64,000 nt of DNA from Ulva prolifera (taxonomy: Eukaryota; Chlorophyta; Ulvophyceae; Ulvales; Ulvaceae): assembly GCA_023078555.1 (NCBI GenBank), contig CM041196.1:7265985-7329984 (forward strand). Reading direction: 5' to 3'. The stretch's first letter is position 1; each line of letters begins with the position of its first letter. The translations under genes and the position numbers were made by a program. The notes beneath the pieces were generated by a model, which did not search any database, was not told where the DNA came from, and saw only the letters and a list, made by a program, of their open reading frames with translations. Positions 13,047 to 27,394 of this stretch are shown here, one piece after another.

Positions 13047-15171
13047 ATGCTCTGTGACTACGCAGATGAACGCCTGCTCCAGAAGACGGCCTTGTCCATC
13101 AGAGCTCTGGACAAGGCCGAGCGAGCCATAGAGAAAGCCCGCTGCCTCATGCCATGCGTCAGCCACGAAAGAACGGTACTGTGTTGCTGAATAATTGCAT
13201 GACTGTGATAGCATGTCGCTAAGCTTGAATCACACCGCTGCCATGTAGGCGCAGCGCCTGCACTGCATGGAGCGTCAGGATTGCTGTCCGAGTCGTTGGG
13301 GTTGGCGCGACAGGCTCTGCGCCCTGAAAGACAATCTCAATGATCTACGGCTGGCAGACGATCGCATGGACGTATGCATGCAAGTACCTGCCATTGCTGG
13401 GATTGCCCGTGAAGCAACAGAAATCATGGACAGATGTGCAACTATACCCCAGCATCGCATCCCGGTATGGACCTGGACCTGTCGACTGACTTGGATGATG
13501 AGAAGAATCCTGTCCTGATGGAGCTGTACGCACACGCGGTGTGGATGTGTTGATACTAGACCAAGCGAAGGCTCATCAGTGCAGTCAAGGAGGAGCAGAA
13601 TATTTTGGTCCGAAAGTCATGGACGCTGCAGCAGTGCAGGCGTATGATAGCAAGCAACTTCGTTCACCTGCAGGACATCATGGATGTGGCAGAGCTGGCT
13701 GCATCTGCTCTGAGCATGTTGACAACCCGCAGTGATGGCCGAGACAGGATGCGCCGCTGCGATGCCATTGCGTCGATGGTGCATGCTTTCAAAGCATGTA
13801 TGGATGACTGCGTACTTGAACATCTTGGGTCTGCCCTTGGGAACTTGGCCAATCACTCAGCAGCACGACAGCAGATGCGGGATGCTGGCATGGTTGGGAT
13901 GCTTACCCGAGTCCTCCGTGTATCACATCGCCCCCGCGCTCAGGCACGCTCAGCTCCATCCTTGGTAACACCTCTGTGCTCCTTACTGGTCATGGATCAG
14001 CCTGTTCATCGGAACAGCTTTCGCAGATGCCACAATGAGTTCGAATGTAGCCATACACGGCAGGAACAACTGGTGCAGCTGCGCTCAATGGCCTTGTCCC
14101 AACTGAGTTGGCATGGAGCACGCAGGTGGCTGCGGCGGTGGCACTTGCGCTCTCATCTGCGAAGGACCGGGACATACAGGACTCCGCCCGTCATCTCACA
14201 GCCATTCCTCTGCTGGTTGAGATGGCTGCCAACTACTGCACACCTTCAGCTGAAGTCGCCCGCCTCACGCTCCTTGCTCTGCGCCATCACAACGAGCGCA
14301 ACGCCGATGAGATCACCGCTGCCATGCGCCGGCGGGGCTTGAGCCTGGATGAGTGCTTCGTGCGCCTTGCTCGCAGTAGCATCACGGCATCAGCTCCGCT
14401 CCGGTGCTGCACTCGCCTGTCTGGGCTGATCGAGGAACTGGAAGGAAGTGTGGGGACGAACCGCATCGCCTCAACGCCTCGCCGGTCTGATGTCTGCTCT
14501 CCGCACAGGGTTCGGTGAGTGACTGGCCACTGCAATGACATCCCAGGCCCACCGCTGGGACGATTGCATGCTCCTGTGACCAGCGCGATGCGATTCCCCG
14601 TGCTATCCTTGCTGTGCTGGGTGTGTTGTCACGCAGTGCTGGTTTGTGTAGGGAGAAGCTGTGCGATGTGTACGCCAGGGACTGCTGCGACCCTGTGAGC
14701 CCGCGCATCAGGGCATGCCCCTGCGACCCACTGCCGACCAGGCCACTTCGCCTGTACTCGCCTGACGAGGTGTCAAACCTCCTGCACCGTCTGGGCGCAC
14801 CTGCCAGTGACGCCTGCCTGCTCCGCCGGCGCTGTGTGGATGGTGCCGCGCTGCCCGGCCTCACTGAGACGTATCTGGAGCTGAACATGCTCTTGACTCC
14901 TGCAGGAGTCACTGCTGTCCGGACGGCACAGCGCGCTGCTCGGCTCTGGGGCCGCCTGGCACGGTCCGCGACCGCAGCTCGCGTCACAGAGCTGGACCTC
15001 CGCACGTGGCTGACCACCGTAGGCCTCCGATCATCCGTGATCTCCAGGCTGGCATGTTCATTCCGTGAGCTGACAGCGCCTGAGTGTGATGGTGTGGTCA
15101 GCTTTGGTGAGCTGGCCCTAGGCTTCGAGTGGTTTGACTGCAAGCTGCGAGCTGCAGGGGCGTACCTGTAG
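13047..15171 (+). CDS. ARM-repeat / SAM-domain protein with a C-terminal degenerate EF-hand
   Basis: I do not recognise a named orthologue. Likely exons include ~13047-13175 (helical, DYADERLLQKTALSIRALDK), a stretch near 13250-13460, ~13675-13919, ~14073-14123, ~14124-14380 and ~14652-15171. Armadillo-like helices are clear: VAELAASALSMLTTRSDGRD, LEHLGSALGNLANHSAARQQ, VAAAVALALSSAKDRDIQ and AEVARLTLLALRHHNERNAD. The last exon encodes a SAM-like domain (YSPDEVSNLLHRLGAP, CVDGAALPGLTETYLELNML) and then WLTTVGLRSSVISRLACSF and PECDGVVSFGELALGF, which reads like an EF-hand loop that has lost its first Asp. ARM plus SAM recalls SARM1, but no TIR or NADase domain is present. The role is unknown, perhaps scaffolding. 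Exon joins are approximate and the start is uncertain. Confidence 0.55.
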
Positions 15172-15626
15172 GCCTGGTGCACATGCTGCCACCACTGGAA
15201 CGGCCGCTGCAAAGTAGCGCAGGAAACACCGGCAATATCGTCTGGAATGCTGGTTGTGGCACGCATGAAGGCGCGCCTAGGCCTGGGCTTCTGTTGATGT
15301 GATTCATGTGGTGACATATGCTGTCTGTGTATCCAAGGCAGGAGGCAATGCCGTCCAAGCGTAGTTCCACGCGTGCTTACAGACATGATCTCCCTGAGCT
15401 GGATGAATTTCTTGGCATCTGACCAGCTCTGTGTCTGGCAATGTCTAGGTGAATCATTCAAATAGCAACGGAGCAACGCATGCACTCACGCTGCTGCCAA
15501 TTGCCGTGGAGGCAGCGTGACAGCACGGCAACGGCGCCTGATCAGACTTTACATCATTTTTTGGACATGTCCTTGTCCTGGAATATTCTACACCGCGCCT
15601 AGCAAGTTGTCTCAGTCGGCGCCTGA
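15172..15626. other. Convergent intergenic region ARM/SAM gene / SAP30-like gene
   Basis: About 450 bp containing both 3' ends. TTACA at 15549-15553 reads TGTAA on the minus strand, 74 nt past the SAP30-like stop. No gene. Confidence 0.5.
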
Positions 15627-16451
15627 CTATGTGTGAGGTGCCGTTGCCGCGTCCGCGTTCCCCTGTGCCGAAGGCCTTACTTTTCCGGGCTCGGAACTGC
15701 CGTCAGGCTTGGCAGTGCTCTTGTTCTTCAGCGCTGACAGGAACGAGTATATGACATTGTATTCATCTGCGGGTGCCTGCATACATGCGGGCTGCTATCA
15801 GTTTTGGATGCCGGCGGAGCCAGCACCGCGATTCGTTTGATGACCGCGTGGATCGCGCGAGCCCGTTTTCCCTTATGCGTTCACAACGTAAAAACAGCAA
15901 GGCACGTTGTACAGCATGCCTAGAACAATGCTGCAGCATGCTGAAGCTTGTTTCCTTTCCCGGGCCAGGTGATAGCGTCTTCGTCACGGGAGCAGTTTTC
16001 GAACCTGGGCGTTGCTGAAGTGCTGCGAAATAGCCTCGGCTAGTGCGGTCTTTGTGACTCCGGTCTCTTTGCTAACGTCCAGCTGATTCTTCTCCGCATA
16101 CTTGTGCAATGAATGGTCCTGCAGGCATGTTGGCGCAATGAGGCGCGGCGCTGTTTCGTTTTCCACGGAGGACGTAGCGTGCACAGACAGACAGCGCGGC
16201 CTGCACGGGCGCCAGGCTCCGCAAGCAGCTGCGTCAGACCGGAAAAGCATCAACACCTTCACCACTTTGAAATTCTATATAGTTTTGTGTGGCTGGCATG
16301 CGCGCTGGCTGCCCTCGATGGCCCGGTGCTCACGAATGCTCCTCAGGGCACCCGCAGCGCCCAGGCTGGTACGCACCTCGCACTTGAGAAAGTCCGCCTT
16401 GGTCTTCTTCCGAGCGTTCTGGCGATTATTTCGCTTCTTTGGTCCTCGCAT
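15627..16451 (-). CDS. Small SAP30-like Sin3-binding protein (histone deacetylase complex subunit)
   Basis: Three minus-strand exons join in phase to 112 residues: 16451-16377, 16118-16005 and 15776-15627. The N-terminus is strongly basic (MRGPKKRNNRQNARKKTK), suited to nuclear import or nucleic-acid contact. The rest resembles the SAP30 Sin3-binding domain: SLHKYAEKNQLDVSKETGVT, ALAEAISQHFSNAQ and DEYNVIYSFLSALKN, followed by a polar tail. In SAP30 this region docks on the PAH3 domain of Sin3. No N-terminal zinc finger, as found in animal SAP30, is present, which is usual for plant-type proteins. The short Sin3-binding pattern is suggestive rather than diagnostic. A TGTAA lies 74 nt downstream of the stop. 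Confidence 0.65.
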
Positions 16452-17420
16452 ACCTGCTCGTGGCGCGACCGCTGACGCACGTCGCGGCTCAGCCAGTAGC
16501 AACAATGGCACGGCAGGTGCTCACACGCGCGCGGGATCACGGGCAGGCGTATGGTGGAGCAGACGCAGCCACATCGACATGCTGAGGCTACAAGTAGGCT
16601 ACACTGCAGAGTACAGCACGGATAGCGTCGCGATCTGACTCGACAGCTGCAATGGAACGTACGTATACCGCACGGTTTTGGCATGGCTGTGCGGATGACC
16701 AAAACGCCGGCGGCGCCTGATGTATGCTACTGCCACTTCCGCGCAACTCGATCCTGCCTCGGCGGCGTGACACGGGCGTCGCGTAGTCAAGGCCACTGTC
16801 TGTGAGCAGTGAAGCCTGCCAGCCTGCAGTCGCTGACCAGTTGCAGCTCGAGCCCACGCACTCATGCAGCTGAAGGCGCAAGGCCCGAAACCTTCGCCAA
16901 GATGCGTGCAGCCGCTTCTAAAATGAATAAACAACCAAAGGGCAGCAACGTGGATACCTCTCTGCGTCCATCTGAGCCGTGTCGGGCCTGCAGTAGACTG
17001 CAGAGATGTGGTCTGATGTTCGCTGGCGAGCGCATGCGCGCACGGCTGACACAATCGTGCAAGGGATGATTGCCCGTGCTCCCACGTCGGACCGTCACAG
17101 GGCCTGCAGCTGGCGTATCTCGGGAGATATGATGCCCCGCGGCTACGCATGTGTCTTCGCCGGATCTCCCAGATACACGCTGCATGCCATGCTATGTGTC
17201 ATGGGCTCAACAGGTCTGATCATCTGATCGCGAGATGCATTGTCGCTTAAAATTGTTCCTGCTGCCTCTACCCAGCTGCATTGCATCATGCACCATCTCG
17301 CAGGGTCCCCAACAGGCAATGCATGGACATGTGTGTACACACCAGGGAGCCGTGATCGTTGGTGAACGGTGTTGTGGGCGCTTCCGGTTCTGCGTGCGCT
17401 GATTGTGGCTGTGGCGTGGG

Positions 17421-17449
17421 CGCGTCGGGCCGCGTCGGGCCGCGTCGGT
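17421..17449. repeat. Tandem decamer repeat
   Basis: CGCGTCGGGC is repeated nearly three times in direct succession in the gene-poor region, the last copy ending CGCGTCGGT. Confidence 0.8.
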
Positions 17450-18296
17450 GCATGTGTTCTTGCGATCGATGTGCGCCGTGTTCGCGGCGCTGCCACCCTC
17501 CCCGCCTCTGCTTTCTGGTGACACACACCGGAGCCCTCGAGGCCGCGGTCATATGACCATATGATATGCATGCGTGCGCCGGAGCTCGAGCAGCGGCGGC
17601 CGCCCGCGGCCACGGGCCGTGTGCGCCCAGGGGCCCCGCCCCTCACCTGCCGCAGCATGCACGCTCCCGTCTGGACCTGTGAGGCGCGGCGTGTCCAGCA
17701 GGGGCCCGCGTTCCGCGGCCGCGGGTGACCCGCCCCGCGTGCACCGCAGCATTCGTGCACACCCGAAGCATGACCAGCCCTCGCGGCTGCGTGAGACTTT
17801 CACTGCATTCTGCCACGGCGCTCCCGTTGCCGCAATGCGGCAGCCCCGCGAGCTTGCCGTTGAGATCCATGCATGGCGCACATGCACACTAGCGATCTCG
17901 AGATTCATGGCGGTAGCTGTGTCCGCAGGTGCGTGCATTTGCAGCAGCTGCACACAGGCAATGGCCGTGGCTGGCGCCGGGGCTGCCGCCAGCTGCTGCG
18001 TGCGCTCTCAGCTGCTCTGAACGTGCCTGCTGTGCGCGAGGTGGACAACGGCCGCATGTGTGTTTTGTCAGCATGAATTACGAATGCTGTTGGATCGGCG
18101 TGCCCGATGACACCCGTGCCCGAATTTCTGAATGTTCAGGTCTACTTTCGGGATGGCAGACCTGAAAAATGCTGCCAGGCGTCCCAACACCGGTCGGCAG
18201 CAGCTGTGGGTCGCGGTGCGGGGGCTGTCAACTTCATACTAGACCCGAAAGGCAGGCAGCACCGCAGGACTGCCGCACACGACAAGAGCAGGCATG

Positions 18297-18356
18297 CGTG
18301 TGCGCGGTGTGCACACCGCGCACACGATCAGGCCACCGCGCACACGACCAGGCCAC
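18297..18356. repeat. 30-bp perfect palindrome followed by a 20-bp direct repeat
   Basis: 18297-18326 is a perfect palindrome: left arm CGTGTGCGCGGTGTG and right arm its exact reverse complement. The 20-mer CGCGCACACGATCAGGCCAC at 18317-18336 is repeated at 18337-18356 with one change (T to C). The right arm of the palindrome therefore overlaps the first repeat copy. Confidence 0.9.
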
Positions 18357-18650
18357 CGCAGCGACTCGATATAGGACGGCCCCGATGGTCCGCTGCCCGT
18401 CGACACCGCCTGCACACACGGCAGCACCTCCACGCCCCTGCTCCCGCACCCCCCCGCTGCGTGCCACACGCACGCGTCCGCCCCGGCCTGCGGCACACTC
18501 CCAGAGACTCCCATCGCCGGCGAGGCATAGCGCGATCGCGCGCACGGCTGGGGTGTCCAACTGTTTAATTGCACACCGACCCACCGCACATGACACAGCC
18601 CGGCCCGGCGGAGCCTGTGGCGGTGCGCGTTTGACGGTCTCGCTGTTTGT

Positions 18651-18668
18651 GTCGGTTGTACAACCGAC
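18651..18668. repeat. 18-bp perfect palindrome
   Basis: GTCGGTTGTACAACCGAC is its own reverse complement. It lies about 325 bp from the larger palindrome in the same gene-poor stretch. Confidence 0.9.
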
Positions 18669-20092
18669 GTCGGGGACGCTGTGGGTGCGTCGGAGCGGGT
18701 CGGTAGGTGTGTTCTTGCCATGCTTGCTGGTTTCGCGCTGCTGCCCGCCTCGCCGCCTTTGTCCTTGTGGCACGTGCGCCACAAGGGCGCCCCCATGGGC
18801 TGCCAGTGCAGCGGTGTCCTAGGTGTCCTAAGCTTGTGCACCGCGTGGGCACCGCTGGGGGCGCTGACAGCACAGGGGGCCCCCCAGCCCACATGCGGGC
18901 TGGGTTCCTCCTGCAGTGCTGATGAGGCTGCCTCTGTGGGCGAGGCATAGCGCCCGAGTGCGGCTGGCAGGGTTGATTCTCGGATATTCAATTAGTTAAC
19001 GGGCGCCATATGGGTGTGCTGCAGATGGGCATGCCGCGAATTGCGCATGCTGACGGGTCTGCGGCAACAGCCGCCGCCACTGTCGGATTCCACTGGTCAG
19101 CGAATCGGAAAGAATCCGTCGTAGCACACACTTTCGTGCCACCTTGCACGCCGGTATCTCTCGAGATCGGCGAACGCGTCCGAGCTGTCGCCTCGGCACG
19201 CCGAACTCGAAGGCAAAACACACGCTTAGTCAGCGCATTCGAGGCAGGCGCTACGTCTCCTGTCGCTCAAGAGACGCGACGTGGGAACGCCATGCCGCCG
19301 CGTTCCAAGCTAGCGAAAGAAGATCACGCTATCGGTCCCGCGGGCGTCCGCGTGTATGCGTACGTGTGTGTACGGGTATTCCAGATGTCGGCCACAGCTG
19401 CAGCTCCAGGGCCGACGAACCCTCGATCGAGGCTGGCCATCTGGGGTAACGCTATTGTATCGCTTTGCCCAGGCTGTATCCGATGGGATTCCTTCCTCGA
19501 TGAACGTTTCGGAACATCGGCTCGTCGGCACGGCATGTATGCGTGTCTCTTTGGATATGCGATGCTCCGGTGTTTGGCAACGTGAACTTCGATTTCACAT
19601 GCTGAACGATTCGCGCATGTTGCGCATCTGCGCATCACGATGGAGCTGCACGTTGTGTCGGCCAGTCCCATGGTGGCGCAGTGCATCGTGATCATTTGCG
19701 CTAATGCATACGCTCCATCGCGATGCATCGTCCACAACATTCCGGGGCCATGGCCGGCCATTCTCCAGAGACAAGCTTAGCCGTGTGTCGAGGGCCGTAG
19801 TACAATAGTCATGTAGCAACGCATGGTATAGTTTGCGCTGTTGCTGGGCAGGTGTATGATTCTGGCAATGTCGATCGCGTTTGAGGGCTCCTCGTAGCTG
19901 AGATAGAGGTGACAATTTGGCAGTAATGTCTGGCCGGTCATCAGCATCAAGATAGGCTTGTACAATATTCTCCGAGGCAGTACATCCATCTCTCAACGTA
20001 CTTTTGTTTCGGCTTGTGCATGCTCCACCTCGCGGGAGGTTGCCGTAAGGGCTTTCAGTGTTCGACTGTAGTGGACCGACACGCTTCCACCA

Positions 20093-23996
<3,904 letters not shown>

Positions 23997-25357
23997 GCGC
24001 GCTGTGTGGGGAACGGGGTGGGGGGGGGGGGAGGCCTCGGCGCTGAGCCGTGTGCTGGGCTCCCTGTTTACTGAGTCCCGTCGGCTGTGTGCGCGGGGAG
24101 GCGGGAAACCCCTGAATGAATTGGCTGCATTGCTGTGTCCTGTGCGTATGTGCTGACTTTTTCCTGAAGAGAGTTTGGTTGTGAGTGTGTGTGGAGCCGT
24201 ACAGAGGGCCATAGATATGTGAATGTTGGGGCGCCACACGCATGGTCACTGTGTGCGTGGCGTTGATGTGGTGAAGTGCGGGAGCGGCTGTGCGTTGGGA
24301 AGATCTTCGGCGCCACGGGGCCTCCTGAATACGAGGTTGTGGCCTCAAGCCTGCAGTCTCCAAGCTGTGGCTCATGTGGGTGATGTGCCCGGCACTGTAA
24401 TCATGCTTTCCTTCTAAAAAGTTTTCGTGATCTCCAACTTTACATTCCCCCTTGGCAGCCTCTAGAGCTGTAAGGTTTCACTGCGAAGGCATTCTGGCAC
24501 AGCCCACTGCCCGATCTCAAGTGCAGCTACCGCAGCATCCATGATACCAGGCCGTGTGGCTGCTTCATGGCTGCTCAACGGACCCCCGCGCTTCCCCCAC
24601 CGGGCTGCTGGGCGCCACTCGAATGTTCAGAGACACCGGCGAATTGCCTTCATTCAGCATGCCTCCAACTCAGGAGCAGCAAGGCGTCCTGGTGGACACA
24701 GCAGCGGCTGCCCGCCCCACTCGAGGATCGTGGCTGAGCCGTGCTGCGGGGAATCCGCATCGTGGCGCAGCAGCGGCTGCCCGCCCAATTCCCAAAACGC
24801 ATGGGCTTCAGCACGCATCGAGATACAGTGGCTGACCCCAAGACTCTCTCGGGCCGCACTCTCCAGATGCTGTTTCTGCAGCGCAGCCGCCTTGGATGCA
24901 TAGCATAGCTGCAGCTCCCGGAGCATGCCACGAGAGACCCATGCGCGCCACCTGGCCATACTTTACAAAACAGCGTTGCATTCAGGGTGAACATCTCTCC
25001 ATTGCACACGTTACCGCAAATCCAGACCATCCCCCAAATAACAGCCACGAGTGTGAATCCCACAATCTGACAGCCTCTACCTGGACTGATGTCAATCCTG
25101 CCCCACCACGGGGGGTCTGAGACACTCAGCCCGAGACCCAGAACGCATGCCGCACAAGCCCGTCCGCCATCTCCATTGCAATGCTCAAGCAGCGCACAAG
25201 CACTCTCACCCCAACACATGCACTCGCCTGCACATCACTCGCCGCCATCCTGCGGACTGGCGCCTCCTGAGCACTATTCACCCCGCGGCCTGCAGCACCG
25301 CTGCCTGCGGAACCACTGCCGCCCGCTCCCCAGCCTCAGAGCCTCAGCGCCGAGCAC
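23997..25357. other. Convergent intergenic region aladin / DUF1757-like gene
   Basis: About 1.36 kb holding the 3' ends of both genes. TGTAA at about 24396 may serve aladin. A near-duplicated phrase CAGCAGCGGCTGCCCGCCC occurs at about 24701 and 24769. No recognisable protein. Confidence 0.45.
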
Positions 25358-26766
25358 TCAGCCCATCTTGTCGATGGAGTCCTGTACGCCCTTCGCGAGG
25401 CCCTTGGCGTCGCCCTTGGCCTTCTTCGGAGCCGTGGCCCCGTGCGCTAGCAGCCCGGCGGTTGTGCCGAGGGCAGCCCCGCCAATCACACTCCACACTC
25501 CAGGCCTCAGCATCTTCTGCTGCACCATGGCGGCTGCGACTCCAGCGCCGGCCGCAGCTCCAATCTGCAGGCATGTGGTCCTGGAGAACCCGAGTTGAAA
25601 AGGTTTGTGCTGCTGAACAAGTGGGTCTGAGCTCTCACGCGAGAGCAAGGCGCCGCCATCGCCTGTGCAGCATGCCTGGCATACGTCACGGAAACAGGAC
25701 AGCACAGTTTGGAGAGGTGTGATGGGGTGACACAGGCGTGCGTGGATCACAGGTTGCACTATGCACGAGCGCTGGGGGAGATGAGACGTGGGGAGGCAGC
25801 ACCTGGCAGAACAGGTCGGTCCTATTCTGGCCCTCGTTGTAGTAGAGGCGGTACACTCGGTCCTCGATCGCTTCCAGAGGCTCGTTGTGCAGCTTTGCCA
25901 AGCCCAGAACACCTGCAGGCAAAGAGATGCAGTTTGGCCACACACCTCACAAGAGTGCATAGCATCGCCGCTCGGTACGCTGACGAGAATCTGCGTGAAT
26001 CAATGTTGCGTTGATTTTGTTGTGGCGGTAGAGACTACAGTGTGTGGTGCAGTGAGGTTCATCGAAGCGCATGGGAAAGAGCGGGTATCACAGCATCCAA
26101 TGTACCGCCAATCCTTGGCAGCAGTACATGCGATGCGGTAATCCTTTCTGGCCAATCATCTACACGGCATGCTTGTACCGGCGAGGCAGGCAGCGGCGAT
26201 GCAGTGTTAGTCTGCAGTCCGGAGATTTGCGTCCATGCATACACGATTTGAACCGGGCGACAATCACTTGTGAATACGAGCGGGAGAAACGTCTTACTGG
26301 CCCTGAAGGTGACGCAGGTAGAGATCCGAGAAGCTTGGATCAACATGCACGAGCCGCTGTCGCTGAGACCAGGAAAGAGCTCCAATGACGCGGCAAAGCG
26401 CGCACAACCGATCGAGAGCCAACACAGCACTGCCGACGACAGGGCAGGATTGGATCATCATGAAGCACCATCTGAAGGATGGTTCCTCGACGGTTCGCAA
26501 TTCAGCGTCGCACGCTGGCATCACACAGCTCTGGACGGGATAGAGTCCGCACCGACGAGACCAATGCCAATCAGTCCGCCACGGCCAGCGCTCGTCACAG
26601 CCACTTCAAAATTTCCCGCACGGTATGCCAGGATAGGACCTACCAGCGCTCCGCCCACAAGGCTGCCAGCCTGCCAGCCTTTCTGCCCGATGTGGCTGAA
26701 CATGCGCGCCCATGGGTATGATCCAGCGTTCGCCGGATCCACATCGCTGGAGGAGTCTGTGCTCAT
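25358..26766 (-). CDS. Small membrane protein resembling the DUF1757 family
   Basis: Three minus-strand exons join in phase to 176 residues: 26766-26553, 25912-25803 and 25564-25358. The protein starts MSTDSSSDVDPANAG, then has Gly-rich hydrophobic stretches (GWQAGSLVGGALVGPILAYR, GRGGLIGIGLVG), the polar block EAIEDRVYRLYYNEGQNRTD, a further Gly/Ala membrane-like stretch (IGAAAGAGVAAAMVQQ, WSVIGGAALGTTAGLLAHG) and a Lys-rich tail ending SIDKMG. The central ED(R)xYRLxxNxGQxRxD pattern is what I remember of DUF1757-type small eukaryotic membrane proteins. The function of that family is unknown to me, and the match is from memory only. It is divergent from the pseudouridine synthase gene 629 bp away. 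Confidence 0.6.
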
Positions 26767-27394
26767 TCTGAAGTATCTCCTGCTGGATACCCAAGCAGCC
26801 CTCCCCAACTGGACTACGCGATCACGCCTGTTCGAACCAGTTGACGTCGAGGTGCGGGAAACGATCACAAAGTTCAGGTAGTTGCAGAGATACGTTGGCA
26901 GCGAATGTGGGTGACACGGCGCAGGCTGATTGTCCTTTGGCAGGTCTTCCAAATTGTAGCAGAGATCGTTGCTCGTCACAACAGCATGAAGCGCATCGAG
27001 GCCGTAAGGCTCGCCAAGAGCGCTCGAGGTTCGGCGTAAACGTTTGTCGCGTTACCTCAGTGATCTGTACCTCGCCGGTCTTCTCGGCATTCATGCATGG
27101 AGGATGCGGTGCGCGACAGCAGGAGCGTGTGCAGCCAGGGCCAATGCGACGAGATCTGCCGAAATTCAGACGTGAGAAGCTGAAGTCGAGAGAAGCCGAT
27201 GCAGTATCGATACATCAACAGCGCCGTTTCTGAACGCAGCCACGCCGTGTGGCAACGCTTGTGCAAGAAACAGCAGCCGGAATCCACGGGAGCAGCAGCT
27301 GCTGATACGCCTGGATGTTACCACTCTCTACATGACCATCTGTTTGTACGCCTGATCTTGCGCCGACTGTGTTTCCCAGCGCACAGAGCCGGTC
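26767..27394. promoter_or_regulatory. Putative bidirectional promoter between DUF1757-like and PUS1-like genes
   Basis: 628 bp separate two divergent predicted starts (26766 minus, 27395 plus), so both promoters and 5' UTRs should lie here. No TATA-like element stands out. The call is positional. Confidence 0.4.

Larger units (their letters stand above)
16452..20092. other. Long gene-poor region
   Basis: 3.6 kb in which I could not support any protein gene. It contains short tandem repeats (CGCGTCGGGC decamers at 17421-17449), long palindromes (18297-18326, 18651-18668) and frequent GCATGC motifs. A minus-strand frame near 19600-19990 (QAYLDADDRPDITAKLSPLS) is open for 133 codons but unlike anything I know. 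The SAP30-like promoter should be at the left end and the aladin promoter at the right. Confidence 0.5.

Noticed and set aside
14600-15171. TIR/NADase domain expected if the ARM-SAM protein were a true SARM1 orthologue
   Set aside because: The sequence after the SAM-like region is a short EF-hand-like helix-loop-helix and a stop. No TIR motifs occur in the following bases.
19595-19996. 133-codon minus-strand frame QAYLDADDRPDITAKLSPLS
   Set aside because: Open but without family resemblance, partner exons or a supported start. Not enough to call a gene.
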